64,000 nt of DNA from Ruminococcus sp. AF31-8BH (GCF_003460605.1 NZ_QTVN01000009.1:138778-202777), one strand, 5' to 3'; counted from the first letter of the stretch, positions 18,225 through 27,504 are shown. A program made the numbers and translations. The notes: a model not told the origin generated them from the sequence alone.

Positions 18225-19181
18225 ATGCAGGAAGTATCAGTCATTATACCAAATTACAATGGCATGGCATATCTGGAGGGAGTGCTCTCCAGCCTGGAGC
18301 AGCAGGAATTTCAGAATTTCGAGACGATTCTGGTAGACAATGGATCATCTGATGGCAGCGTGGCCTTTACAATGGGGAATTATCCCTGGGTACACATTAT
18401 TGAACTGCCTGATAATTTTGGGTTTTCCAGAGCTGTGAATGAGGGAATTTACGCAGCCAGGGCTCCTTATGTGCTTCTTTTAAATAATGATACAGAAGTG
18501 GACCGCTATTTTGTGGGAGAAATGCTGGCTGCCATCAAGCGGCACAGAAGAGCTTTTTCCTGCAGTGCCCGCATGATCTGCTATCATGACAGGGACAAGC
18601 TGGATGATGCCGGAAATTATTACAGCGCCCTTGGCTGGGCTTTTGCCAGGGGAAAAGGCAAGGATGTTCACAGTTGCGAGAGTGAGGACAAAATTTTCAC
18701 CTCCTGTGCAGGGGCTGCTATATATAGGAAGAAAATATTCGAGAAGATTGGTTATTTTGATGAGGAGCACTTTGCATATCTGGAGGATATCGATGTGGGC
18801 TACAGGGCGAGAATCAATGGCTATGAGAACTGGTATGCCCCAAAAGCAATCGTGTATCATATAGGAAGCGGAACAAGCGGCTCCAGATACAATCATTTCA
18901 AGACCAGGTATTCTTCCAGAAATAATATTTATCTGATCTACAAAAATATGCCGTTTCTGCAGATCCTTCTGAATCTTCCGTTTCTGATCCTGGGATTTGG
19001 AATGAAGATTCTGTTCTTTACCCAAAAAGGAATGGGAAGGGAATACATTGCCGGGATCAAGAACGGTTTTCAGATCAGTCACAGAGACAAAAAGGTCAAA
19101 TTCAAATTGAAAAATCTGGAACAGTATATAAAGATCCAGCTGGAATTATGGGGGAATCTCTTTTACAGATTCTTTGCATAA
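18225..19181 (+). CDS. GT2 family glycosyltransferase (rhamnosyltransferase-like)
   Basis: The 318-residue protein has one GT2 domain with VSVIIPNYNG at its start, ILVDNGSSDGS, and the metal-binding LLLNNDTEV. It also has the acceptor-loop segment YLEDIDVGYRARI. The C-terminal 80 residues contain a hydrophobic stretch (FLQILLNLPFLILGFGM), consistent with membrane attachment. AGGAGA precedes the ATG. It shares a transcript with the double GT upstream. The sugar specificity is not readable. Confidence 0.9.
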   Translation: MQEVSVIIPNYNGMAYLEGVLSSLEQQEFQNFETILVDNGSSDGSVAFTMGNYPWVHIIELPDNFGFSRAVNEGIYAARAPYVLLLNNDTEVDRYFVGEMLAAIKRHRRAFSCSARMICYHDRDKLDDAGNYYSALGWAFARGKGKDVHSCESEDKIFTSCAGAAIYRKKIFEKIGYFDEEHFAYLEDIDVGYRARINGYENWYAPKAIVYHIGSGTSGSRYNHFKTRYSSRNNIYLIYKNMPFLQILLNLPFLILGFGMKILFFTQKGMGREYIAGIKNGFQISHRDKKVKFKLKNLEQYIKIQLELWGNLFYRFFA

Positions 19182-19294
19182 AAGAATGTTTATCAAATTT
19201 TTATAAATGAAGTTTGAAGAATTTGTTGCAATTCTGTTTTATCTATTATAAGATAAGGAAAGTCACAGTCCTGGAGCACTTTTGAAGGAAGTGC

Positions 19295-20731
19295 ATGGGC
19301 GGCGGACAGAAGGCAGAGGTGGCAAGCTTGATCAGAGACAATCAGAAGAATTTCAGTCGTCTCCATGTTGTAGTAGATGCCTGTGTAATTACGCTATCTT
19401 ATTTCTTTGCCTGGGTACTTCGATTTATCGGCCCGTTTGCGGCAACTGCAGTGCGTGCAAGAAGCTTTGAGCAGTATATGTCTGCTCTGATCTTCATTCT
19501 GCCTGCATATATTTTGCTATATCATGCGTTTTCCCTGTATGAGCCTATGCGGATGCAGGGAAGACGCCTTGTGCTGTCAAATATTATCAAGGCCAATTCC
19601 CTTGGTATTCTGATTACCATATTTATACTGTACACCATTGAAGAGGGGAATATTTCCCGTTCTGTGCTGTATATGTTCTATGGAATCTGTATTCTGGCCA
19701 GCTGGGGAGTGAGAATGCTCATTTTCTACAGCCTGCGGAATATGCGAAAGCGCGGACTGAACCAGAAGCAGGTGGTACTTGTAGGATACAGCCGGGCAGC
19801 AGAGGAATATATTGACCGCATCAGGGAGAATCCGCAGTGGGGTTATGTTGTGAGAGGAATTCTGGATGACAATATTCCTGCGGGTACTATGTACAAGGGC
19901 ATTAAGGTAATTGGACGAATTGCCAATCTGAATGTGATCCTGCCTGAGAGCAGGCTGGATGAGATTGCGATTACGCTTGGCTTAAGTGAATATTACCGGC
20001 TGGAGGAGATTGTTGCACTTTGCGAGAAATCAGGAGTGCATACAAAGTTTATTCCGGACTATAATAAGATTATTCCTACCAAACCATATACAGAAGATAT
20101 CCTGGGACTTCCGGTCATCAATATCCGGTATGTGCCCCTGAGCAATACCTTCAATTCCATGATCAAGAGAGTGATGGATATTATCGGATCCATTATCGGG
20201 ATCATTGTGGCATCTCCGGTTATGCTGGTGATGTGTATTTTAATTAAGATCACATCCCCGGGACCGCTGATCTATCGCCAGGAGCGAGTGGGACTTCATA
20301 ACCAGACTTTCTGGATGTACAAATTCCGTTCCATGGAGATTCAGCCGGAGGCGGAGGAGAAGAAAGCCTGGACTGTGAAAAACGATCCCAGAGTTACAGG
20401 AATTGGAAGATTTATGCGCCGGACCAGTATTGATGAGCTTCCCCAGCTGTTTAACATTCTGAAGGGAGACATGAGCCTGGTGGGACCAAGACCGGAGAGA
20501 CCATTTTTTGTGGAGAAATTCCGTGAGGAGATTCCAAGATACATGGTGAAGCACCAGGTAAGACCGGGACTGACCGGATGGGCGCAGGTAAATGGCTACA
20601 GAGGAGATACCTCCATCCGCAAAAGAATCGAGTATGATTTGTATTACATTGAGAACTGGACCGTTGGTCTGGATATAAAAATATTGTTTATGACAATTTT
20701 TAAGGGATTTATTAATAAGAATGCTTACTGA
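19295..20731 (+). CDS. Exopolysaccharide polyprenyl-phosphate sugar-1-phosphate transferase
   Basis: The enzyme loads the first sugar phosphate onto undecaprenyl phosphate and so starts each polysaccharide unit (WbaP/WcaJ group). The 478-residue protein has four to five N-terminal membrane helices, a central CoA-binding-like Rossmann region (VVLVGYSRAAEEYIDRI) and the C-terminal bacterial sugar transferase domain. Landmarks there are SPGPLIYRQERVG, YKFRSM, RRTSIDELPQLFN, SLVGPRPE and RPGLTGWAQVNGYRG. The ATG at 19295 has AAGGA 4-5 nt before it. The LCP gene follows after 14 bp. Confidence 0.93.
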   Translation: MGGGQKAEVASLIRDNQKNFSRLHVVVDACVITLSYFFAWVLRFIGPFAATAVRARSFEQYMSALIFILPAYILLYHAFSLYEPMRMQGRRLVLSNIIKANSLGILITIFILYTIEEGNISRSVLYMFYGICILASWGVRMLIFYSLRNMRKRGLNQKQVVLVGYSRAAEEYIDRIRENPQWGYVVRGILDDNIPAGTMYKGIKVIGRIANLNVILPESRLDEIAITLGLSEYYRLEEIVALCEKSGVHTKFIPDYNKIIPTKPYTEDILGLPVINIRYVPLSNTFNSMIKRVMDIIGSIIGIIVASPVMLVMCILIKITSPGPLIYRQERVGLHNQTFWMYKFRSMEIQPEAEEKKAWTVKNDPRVTGIGRFMRRTSIDELPQLFNILKGDMSLVGPRPERPFFVEKFREEIPRYMVKHQVRPGLTGWAQVNGYRGDTSIRKRIEYDLYYIENWTVGLDIKILFMTIFKGFINKNAY

Positions 20732-20745
20732 GAAAGGAAAGAGAA

Positions 20746-22008
20746 ATGGCAAGACCTGGTAAAAAAAGGAAGACAGCCCTGTTTATTGTTGAGATTCTTT
20801 GTCTGCTTCTGTTTATCGGCGGTCTGTATGTATACGGACAGATCGACAGCAGACTGAATAAGATTGAGACACCGCAGCTGGACGAGAGTAAAATTGTTAC
20901 GAATGTGACGGCACCGCAGATGACCGGTTATACCACATATGCGCTTTTTGCAATTGACAAGCGTTCCAAGAATGCAGCGCTGGATGCGCAGAACAGTGAT
21001 ACCATTATTGTTGCAAGCATCAATAATGATACCAAAGAAGTGAAGCTGGCTTCCATATATCGTGACACCCTTCTGAATATTGGAAATGACACTTATACCA
21101 AGGCGAATGCAGCATATGCATACGGCGGCCCGGAGCAGGCGATTTCCATGCTGAATACCATGCTGGATCTGAATATTACAGATTATGTAACGGTAAACTT
21201 CAGTGCAATGGCAGAAGCGGTAGATGCTTTAGGCGGACTTGATCTTCCTCTTTCTTATGCAGAAATGGTTTTCATGAATGACTACTGTATTGAAACCTCG
21301 GAAGAGACTGGAAAGAGCTACACTCCGGTGGAACTGCCGGATCCAAAGCCTGTTGATGAGGAGGCTGCTCTTGGAGAGTATCATCTGAATGGAGTACAGG
21401 TTGTCTCCTACTGCCGAATCCGTTACACATCCAGTATGGATATGGGACGTACCGAGCGCCAGAGACGAGTGATCGGCCTTATGGTGGATAAGGCGAAGAA
21501 GGCTGGAATTACCACTATTTTCAATATTATGGATCAGGTATTCCCGCTGATTACTACATCTGTTTCCAAGACCGAGCTGCTGAACATGGTTCCGAGCCTG
21601 ATCGGATACAATATTGCAGATACTACAGGTTTCCCATCGAAATACAAGTTTGCGGATGTTAAGAATGCCAGCATGGTAGTTGCAGATACCCTGGAGGAAA
21701 ACGTTAAGGAACTGCATGCATTCCTGTACGGCGCAGATGAGAGCTATGAGCCGTCCCAGAATATTATTGAAGCCAATGACAAGATCATTGAGCTTGTAGG
21801 AGGAGCGGACACATTAGTGGATGAAGCTCCAGCTGTAACCAGTGATGACACTTCGTCTGATGTTGTATGGCAGGGAGATGGAAGCGGAAATTACGATTAT
21901 AATGATTACAGCAGCGACTATAGCGATGATTACAGTGATGACTATAGCAGCGATTACAGTGATAATGATTATAGTGATGATGGCTTTGAAGACGGAAGCG
22001 AATATTAA
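20746..22008 (+). CDS. LytR-CpsA-Psr (LCP) family wall polymer ligase
   Basis: LCP proteins transfer lipid-linked polymers onto peptidoglycan at the outer membrane face. The 420-residue protein has an N-terminal membrane anchor and an extracellular LCP domain. The domain shows NSDTIIVASINND, SIYRDTLL with the phosphate-binding Arg, and RTERQRRVIG. The last 35 residues are a low-complexity tail made of Asp, Ser and Tyr. An AAAGGAAA site precedes the ATG. Its position right after the initiating sugar transferase suggests that it attaches the polymer made here to the wall. Confidence 0.92.
   Translation: MARPGKKRKTALFIVEILCLLLFIGGLYVYGQIDSRLNKIETPQLDESKIVTNVTAPQMTGYTTYALFAIDKRSKNAALDAQNSDTIIVASINNDTKEVKLASIYRDTLLNIGNDTYTKANAAYAYGGPEQAISMLNTMLDLNITDYVTVNFSAMAEAVDALGGLDLPLSYAEMVFMNDYCIETSEETGKSYTPVELPDPKPVDEEAALGEYHLNGVQVVSYCRIRYTSSMDMGRTERQRRVIGLMVDKAKKAGITTIFNIMDQVFPLITTSVSKTELLNMVPSLIGYNIADTTGFPSKYKFADVKNASMVVADTLEENVKELHAFLYGADESYEPSQNIIEANDKIIELVGGADTLVDEAPAVTSDDTSSDVVWQGDGSGNYDYNDYSSDYSDDYSDDYSSDYSDNDYSDDGFEDGSEY
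21894..21984 (+). repeat. Imperfect tandem repeat encoding an Asp-Ser-Tyr tail
   Basis: Units of 9-15 bp built on GAT-TAC/TAT-AGC/AGT-GAT recur about seven times at the 3' end of the LCP gene. They encode repeated D-Y-S-D/S units and alternate synonymous codons. Confidence 0.75.
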
Positions 22009-22053
22009 AAGAAAAGATATCTTGAAGTGACATCATTATAAAGAAAAAATTCG

Positions 22054-22086
22054 GGGACCATCCGAGAAGGAATGGTCCCTTTTTTA
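22054..22086 (+). terminator. Rho-independent terminator after the LCP gene
   Basis: GGGACCAT pairs with ATGGTCCC around a 10-nt loop and is followed by six T. It ends 22 bp before the next start codon, so the downstream glycosyltransferase depends on readthrough or on its own promoter. Confidence 0.85.
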
Positions 22087-22107
22087 AACGCAAGGAGGAA
22101 AGCGGCA

Positions 22108-23037
22108 ATGGAAAAAGTAGATGTGATCATTCCTGCATATCGTCCGGGGGAAGAATTTGCCGGTCTTTTGGATGCACTTTGCAGCCAGAGTTATCCCATA
22201 GAAAATATCATTGTCATGAATACAGAAGAAAAATTCTGGAATCCCAAATGGGAGGATGCTTTTCCAAAAGTGAAAGTGACCCATCTGAAAAAAGAAGACT
22301 TTGACCATGGCGGAACCAGGCGGGCCGCAGCGAAGCTTTCCGATGCAGATATTATGGTATTTATGACTCAGGATGCCGTTCCGGCAGATCAGGATCTGAT
22401 CCAGAATCTGATCCGCCCGCTGCAGGAGAATCCAAAGGTAGGTGCTTCCTTTGCAAGACAGCTGGCCAGAGAAGACTGTGCCTATCTGGAAAAATATACC
22501 CGTACCTTTAATTATCCGGACAAATCTTCCGTGAAATGGGAGAAGGATACTGCCGCATACGGAATTAAGACCTATTTCTGTTCCAATGTGTGCGCCGCAT
22601 ATAAGAAAAAGATTTACCAGGAAATGGGCGGCTTTATCGAGCATGCGATTTTTAATGAGGACATGATCTATGCCGGAACCATGGCAAAAAAAGGATACGG
22701 GATTGCCTACGCAGCAGATGCCTGTGTGATCCATTCCCACAATTATTCCTGTCGCCAGCAGTTTCACCGTAATTTTGACCTGGGTGTTTCCCAGGCCGAG
22801 CATCCGGAGATTTTCGCAGGTGTTCCCTCAGAAGGGGAGGGAATTCGTCTTGTAAAGAAAAGTCTTGCCTATCTGGTAAAAACAGGACATATCTGGCTGA
22901 TTCCCGGGCTGATCGCGCAGAGCGGATTTAAATATGCAGGATATTTCCTTGGAAAAAGATACCGGAAGCTGCCGGAGAAAATGATCCTTTTCTGTACCAT
23001 GAACCGTGAATACTGGAAAAAACAGGAAGAAAAATAG
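22108..23037 (+). CDS. GT2 family glycosyltransferase
   Basis: The 309-residue protein begins with the GT2 strand VDVIIPAYRPG and contains MTQDAVPAD at the metal-site position, FNEDMIYAG in the acceptor region and C-terminal basic segments. The pattern HGGTRRAAA resembles rhamnosyltransferases that read dTDP-rhamnose (inference). The ATG at 22108 has a perfect AGGAGG 10 nt upstream; an ATG-like frame extension to 22072 would run through the terminator hairpin. It is the last gene of the polysaccharide locus. Confidence 0.88.
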   Translation: MEKVDVIIPAYRPGEEFAGLLDALCSQSYPIENIIVMNTEEKFWNPKWEDAFPKVKVTHLKKEDFDHGGTRRAAAKLSDADIMVFMTQDAVPADQDLIQNLIRPLQENPKVGASFARQLAREDCAYLEKYTRTFNYPDKSSVKWEKDTAAYGIKTYFCSNVCAAYKKKIYQEMGGFIEHAIFNEDMIYAGTMAKKGYGIAYAADACVIHSHNYSCRQQFHRNFDLGVSQAEHPEIFAGVPSEGEGIRLVKKSLAYLVKTGHIWLIPGLIAQSGFKYAGYFLGKRYRKLPEKMILFCTMNREYWKKQEEK

Positions 23038-23157
23038 GGCTTTTGACGCTGTCACCTTTTCTTAAAGAATCTATCACATTTTCAACACAATTGATTGCTA
23101 AACTTGTACTATAAAATAAAAGAAATTGTTAGGATTTAACATAGAAGGGAGCAAAAC

Positions 23158-24825
23158 ATGAGTGATGAATGGAATTGGGGACAGGATCCGAAGAAGACGG
23201 ATGATACGCCCCGGCAGTCAGATTCAGATGTGTCCGCGCAGGCTGCATCTGATCAGCAGACAGCCCCCGAAGAAGATCTGAATGAGAATGTAACGTATCA
23301 TTATAAATACACGCGAAGCAGAGAATCTGGCGGCAATGCTGCAGACTCAGATAATGGCAATTATTATGCCTCCCATAATTATGGGGGAAATGAATCTGGC
23401 AGCAGTGCCGGAAGCACTTCCGGTGAACAAGGTGCAGAACCTAAATATGCACATTACCAGGTAGACGAACAGGAAAAGAAGCCGGAAGAAGAGAAGACCA
23501 AACATCGGAAGCATCATGAAAAGAGAGAATCTTCTTCCTTTGGAAAAAAAGCAGGAAACACCATTACCCTGGCTGTAATCTTTGGCCTGGTGGCAGGCCT
23601 TGTTTTTCAGGCGGTGAATGCGGTATCTGATCAGTATTTTAAGAAAGATACCACCACATCTGTAGGCACTGCAGAGACGCTTACCTCCTCTGTTTCCGAT
23701 GAGACCAGCCAGAGCAGCAGCGATACTGTAAGCGCAGACGCAGTTGCAAATGAGAAAGGACCTGTGGCTGGAGTTGCACAGGCTGCCATGCCCTCTGTTG
23801 TGGCAATCACCTCCGTCAGCATGCAGGAGATCCGCAGCTTTTTCGGTTATGGAATGGAGTATCCAAGCACAGGAAGCGGTTCCGGTATTATTGTAGGAGA
23901 GAATGACAGTGAGCTTCTGATTGCTACTAACAATCATGTGGTAGAGGGAGCAACTACTTTAAGCGTATGCTTCATTGGCGATGATGTGGTGAATGCAGAG
24001 CAGGAAACTGAGAATTATGTGACCAGCAATGGAGATTTGAATATTGATGGAGCGGTTTCCGCAAAGATCAAAGGTACAGATGAGGATACAGACCTGGCAG
24101 TCATTGCAGTGGAGAAAAGTGATATCCCGGAAGAGACCATGAATCAGATTAAGATTGCGCAGCTTGGCAATTCAGATGACCTGATTGTTGGTGAGCAGGT
24201 AGTAGCTATTGGAAATGCCCTTGGATATGGTCAGACTGTAACCTCCGGATGGGTAAGTGCTTTGGAGCGAACTGTTCAGTCTGATTCCAATACTTATGAA
24301 GACCTGATCCAGACAGATGCAGCCATCAATCCTGGAAACAGCGGCGGCGCACTTTTGAATATGCAGGGTGAGCTGATCGGTATCAATTGTGCCAAAATTG
24401 CATCCAGCAGTGTGGAAGGTACCGGATATGCAATCCCGATTTCCAAGGCACAGCCGATTCTGGAAGAGTTGATGAACCGCAAAACAAGAGATAAGGTTTC
24501 GGATGAATCACAGGCAGGATACCTGGGCGTGAAGTTTGCTGATCTTTCCAGAGAGGCAATCCAGATGTATAATATGCCGGCAGGTGCTTTTGTCATGGAC
24601 GTTGTTTCCGGCGGCGCAGCAGACAATGCGGGAATCCAGAAGAGTGATATTATTACCAAGCTGGACGGACAGAAGGTTTCCAGCAAAGCGGATATCAACG
24701 ACAAGCTCCAGTACTATACAGCAGGAGAAGAAATAGAGGTGGGCGTGGCACGCCTGAGCGACGGAGAATATGTGGAATCCACGATTACAGTCACGCTAGG
24801 TGCCAGACCGGATAGTAATCAGTAA
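23158..24825 (+). CDS. HtrA/DegP-like membrane-anchored serine protease with PDZ domain
   Basis: The 555-residue protein has a 115-residue acidic cytoplasmic N-terminal region and a short basic stretch. One membrane helix follows (about 125-148, GNTITLAVIFGLVAGL), then a trypsin-like domain outside. The catalytic triad is His in TNNHVV (about residue 260), Asp in DTDLAV (about 310) and Ser in GNSGGAL (about 395). One C-terminal PDZ domain completes it (SGGAADNAGI, KLDGQKV). Such proteins degrade misfolded exported proteins. GAAGGGAG lies 6-7 nt before the ATG. A terminator follows directly, so it is probably monocistronic. Confidence 0.93.
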   Translation: MSDEWNWGQDPKKTDDTPRQSDSDVSAQAASDQQTAPEEDLNENVTYHYKYTRSRESGGNAADSDNGNYYASHNYGGNESGSSAGSTSGEQGAEPKYAHYQVDEQEKKPEEEKTKHRKHHEKRESSSFGKKAGNTITLAVIFGLVAGLVFQAVNAVSDQYFKKDTTTSVGTAETLTSSVSDETSQSSSDTVSADAVANEKGPVAGVAQAAMPSVVAITSVSMQEIRSFFGYGMEYPSTGSGSGIIVGENDSELLIATNNHVVEGATTLSVCFIGDDVVNAEQETENYVTSNGDLNIDGAVSAKIKGTDEDTDLAVIAVEKSDIPEETMNQIKIAQLGNSDDLIVGEQVVAIGNALGYGQTVTSGWVSALERTVQSDSNTYEDLIQTDAAINPGNSGGALLNMQGELIGINCAKIASSSVEGTGYAIPISKAQPILEELMNRKTRDKVSDESQAGYLGVKFADLSREAIQMYNMPAGAFVMDVVSGGAADNAGIQKSDIITKLDGQKVSSKADINDKLQYYTAGEEIEVGVARLSDGEYVESTITVTLGARPDSNQ

Positions 24826-24830
24826 ATTTC

Positions 24831-24858
24831 AGGGGAGCGAAATGCTCCCCTTTGTTTA
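24831..24858 (+). terminator. Terminator after the HtrA-like gene
   Basis: AGGGGAGC and GCTCCCCT form an 8-bp stem with a GAAAT loop followed by a T-rich stretch, 6 bp after the stop codon. Confidence 0.8.
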
Positions 24859-24934
24859 TAAAAAGTTAATTTCTAAATCTGACAAAAATATGCTACAATA
24901 AAAGGACAGAATAAGAAACAGGAAAGGAAAAATT

Positions 24935-26368
24935 ATGACAGATCATTTTGACGATGAAAGAGACGAGATCATCGATGGAGATATAACAGAGAACAACGAC
25001 AGCAATCAGCAGAATGACAGCGAATATGAGAAATTCTGCTTTCTCTGTCATCGACCGGAGAGCCAGGCTGGCAAGATGATCGAACTGCCTAATAATATAC
25101 ATATCTGCAACGATTGTATGCAGAAGAGCTTTGACACTATGACCCAGCAGATGAATAATGGACTGAACCTGAATGATCTTCTGAACATGCCGAATGTAAG
25201 CATGATCAATCTGGGAAGCCTTCAGGATGCCATTCCCCATCCGAAGAAAATAAAGAAGAAAAAGGAGGCTGCCAAGCCAGCCATTGACCTTAAGAAGATT
25301 CCGGCACCTCACAAGATCAAGGCAAGCCTTGATGAATATGTAATCGGACAGGAGCGTGCCAAGAAGGTAATGTCTGTTGCTGTTTATAACCATTATAAAC
25401 GTGTTGCTACAGATACTATGGATGAAATTGAGATTGAGAAGTCCAATATGCTTATGATCGGACCTACAGGCAGCGGTAAAACCTATCTGGTGAAAACTCT
25501 CGCCAGACTTCTGGATGTGCCGCTTGCTATTGCAGATGCCACTTCGCTTACAGAGGCTGGCTATATCGGTGACGATATTGAGAGTGTGGTTTCCAAGCTT
25601 CTTGCAGCTGCAGACAATGATGTAGAGAAAGCGGAACACGGCATTATCTTTATTGATGAGATTGATAAGCTTGCCAAGAAGAAAAATACCAATCAGCGAG
25701 ATGTAAGCGGTGAGGCTGTACAGCAGGGACTTTTGAAGCTTCTTGAGGGAAGCGAGGTGGAGGTTCCGGTAGGTGCCAACAGCAAGAATGCGATGGTTCC
25801 GATGGTTACTGTGAACACGAAGAATATTCTGTTTATTTGCGGGGGCGCTTTCCCGGATCTGGAGAATATCATTAAGGAGAGACTGAATAAGCAGGCATCC
25901 ATCGGTTTTTATGCAGATCTTAAGGATAAATATGACAACGATCCTCATATTCTGGAGAAGGTAACTGTAGATGATATTCGTGCGTTTGGCATGATTCCTG
26001 AGTTTATCGGACGTCTTCCGATTATCTATACGCTGAACGGACTGAATGAGGATATGCTGGTACAGATTCTTAAGGAGCCTAAGAATGCGATTCTGAAGCA
26101 GTACCAGAAGCTTCTTGCATTAGATGAGGTAAAGCTGGATTATGAAGAAGAAGCCCTTCATGCTATTGCAGCTAAAGCTCTGGAGAAGCATACAGGTGCC
26201 AGAGGACTGCGCGCTATCCTGGAAGAGTATATGCTGGATATCATGTATGAGATTCCAAAGGATGACAGCATTGGACAGGTGATTATTACAAGAGAATATA
26301 TTGAAGGTACCGGAGGACCGAGAATCCTGCTTCGAGGTCAGGAAATCCCGCTTCTCTCAGTACAGTAA
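24935..26368 (+). CDS. clpX: ClpX-type AAA+ unfoldase, divergent paralogue
   Basis: ClpX unfolds substrates for the ClpP protease. The 477-residue protein has the N-terminal zinc domain (Cys35, Cys38, Cys58, Cys61), Walker A GPTGSGKT at 176-183, pore loop GYIG, Walker B IIFIDEIDK, sensor and arginine-finger segments (IPEFIGRLP) and the small domain (TGARGLRAI). An IGF tripeptide (SIGFYADL) keeps the ClpP-docking loop. The region that normally holds the RKH loop reads GANSKNAMVPMV and lacks RKH, and the linker after the zinc domain is long and basic. No clpP is adjacent. I therefore read it as a second ClpX with altered substrate choice. Confidence 0.85.
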   Translation: MTDHFDDERDEIIDGDITENNDSNQQNDSEYEKFCFLCHRPESQAGKMIELPNNIHICNDCMQKSFDTMTQQMNNGLNLNDLLNMPNVSMINLGSLQDAIPHPKKIKKKKEAAKPAIDLKKIPAPHKIKASLDEYVIGQERAKKVMSVAVYNHYKRVATDTMDEIEIEKSNMLMIGPTGSGKTYLVKTLARLLDVPLAIADATSLTEAGYIGDDIESVVSKLLAAADNDVEKAEHGIIFIDEIDKLAKKKNTNQRDVSGEAVQQGLLKLLEGSEVEVPVGANSKNAMVPMVTVNTKNILFICGGAFPDLENIIKERLNKQASIGFYADLKDKYDNDPHILEKVTVDDIRAFGMIPEFIGRLPIIYTLNGLNEDMLVQILKEPKNAILKQYQKLLALDEVKLDYEEEALHAIAAKALEKHTGARGLRAILEEYMLDIMYEIPKDDSIGQVIITREYIEGTGGPRILLRGQEIPLLSVQ

Positions 26369-26445
26369 ATCCGCAGCTGCTTTTTGGCTGCCTGCACAGG
26401 TAACATGTGGTCAACACTTTTTATATAAATAAAGGAGATGGCAAA

Positions 26446-27021
26446 ATGGCACGCGATTTTTTTGATGAATTAAGTGACACGATAACAAGAACAACGAAGG
26501 ATTTTAGTAAAAAAGCAAGTCAGATCTATGAGACACAGAAGATCAAAAGTAAAATTGCCAGTGAAGAGCAGATGGTGCAGAAGCTGAAGGCTGATATTGG
26601 AAACGTAATCTTTGAGAAATACAAGGATGGTACAGAGGTAGAAGATGGACTGAAGGGATTCTGTGAAGAAATCCAGCAGCATTTGCAGATTATTGCAGGA
26701 TATAAGGATGCGGCAGCTGATTTAAAGGGGCAGAAAATCTGTCCTGCATGTGGCAAGTCTATTGACAGAAGTGCAGCATTTTGTCCCCTTTGTGGTTCTC
26801 CATGTCCGAACCCTGAGCCTGAAGCAACAGAGGGAGAGGTTGTAGATTCCAAGACAGAGGAGCCGGTAGAAGCGGAGGAAGGGATGCCAGAAGAAGCATC
26901 AGATGAACACATAGAGACAGTAGAAGAGAGCGAGACAGAACCTGAAAATGCTTCTGCCAAAGAAGAAGCAGAAGCTTCTGAGACCTGCGATAAGAAAATG
27001 GAAGATGTCGAGGAGAAGTGA
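26446..27021 (+). CDS. Zinc-ribbon protein with acidic tail
   Basis: The 191-residue protein starts with about 90 residues of predicted helix, probably coiled coil (SEEQMVQKLKADIG). A zinc ribbon follows (CPACGKS...FCPLCGSPC), and the last 65 residues are almost all Glu, Asp, Ala and Ser. Function is unknown; such proteins are common in clostridia. The ATG at 26446 has AAAGGAG 8 nt upstream, and an in-frame ATG at 26407 lacks one. Its stop overlaps a possible GTG of the next gene, so the two are co-transcribed. Confidence 0.75.
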   Translation: MARDFFDELSDTITRTTKDFSKKASQIYETQKIKSKIASEEQMVQKLKADIGNVIFEKYKDGTEVEDGLKGFCEEIQQHLQIIAGYKDAAADLKGQKICPACGKSIDRSAAFCPLCGSPCPNPEPEATEGEVVDSKTEEPVEAEEGMPEEASDEHIETVEESETEPENASAKEEAEASETCDKKMEDVEEK

Positions 27022-27023
27022 GT

Positions 27024-27500
27024 ATGCTTTCACTGAGTATTGCAGGAGGAATTTTTCTGCTGGATCACAAAATTAAGGAGCATGTAGACAGTACCAGGCT
27101 TCAGGGAAGCCGCGAGGAAGTACTTGGAGGCAGAGTGATCCTTCGAAATTGTCACAACAAGAACATGGTGTTTGGAAAAATAAAGCTTGATGAGGAAAGC
27201 TGTCGTGAGCTTTCCTTAGCAGGTCTTGGCTGTGTGCTGGGGGAATACTGGCATGAGCTTATTCATGGCCGCAGGCTTGGAAGAATGGGACTTGCCATGG
27301 TTCTTGGAGGCGGTATGTCGAATTACATGGACCGCAGAAATAAGGGCTATGTTACAGATTATATCAGCTTTAATGTAAAGAACAAGGATATGCGCAGGAT
27401 GGTATTTAACCTTTCGGATTTTTGCATCGCCGCCGGTACTGTGCTGTGGGCGGTATCCAGCCTGCTTCCTGACAAAAAAAGAAAAAGAGAAAACATATAA
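27024..27500 (+). CDS. Signal peptidase II (LspA)-like protein
   Basis: LspA is the aspartic protease that cuts lipoprotein signal peptides. This 158-residue protein aligns by eye with LspA over its C-terminal half. It has GGGMSNYMDRRNKGYV (LspA GGALGN-x2-DR-x3-G-x-V), then TDYISF, then FNLSD and IAAG. Asn100, Asp103 and Asp132 match the LspA catalytic residues. The HNKNMVFG segment matches the HN-x-GAAFG motif. The second membrane segment is unusually short and polar, so activity or topology may differ. The ATG at 27024 has GAGGAG 9 nt upstream; GTG at 27018 is a poorer start. It probably is a paralogue rather than the main lspA. Confidence 0.75.
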   Translation: MLSLSIAGGIFLLDHKIKEHVDSTRLQGSREEVLGGRVILRNCHNKNMVFGKIKLDEESCRELSLAGLGCVLGEYWHELIHGRRLGRMGLAMVLGGGMSNYMDRRNKGYVTDYISFNVKNKDMRRMVFNLSDFCIAAGTVLWAVSSLLPDKKRKRENI

Positions 27501-27504
27501 ACAT

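Noticed and set aside
19200..19294. Promoter before the sugar transferase gene
   Set aside because: Several TTGCAA, TTGAAG and TATTAT/TATAAG pieces occur, but none has both elements at a normal spacing, so no single call is supported.
24893..25948. Minus-strand open frame of 351 codons opposite clpX
   Set aside because: It is a shadow of a gene with complete AAA+ motifs and has no recognisable domain.
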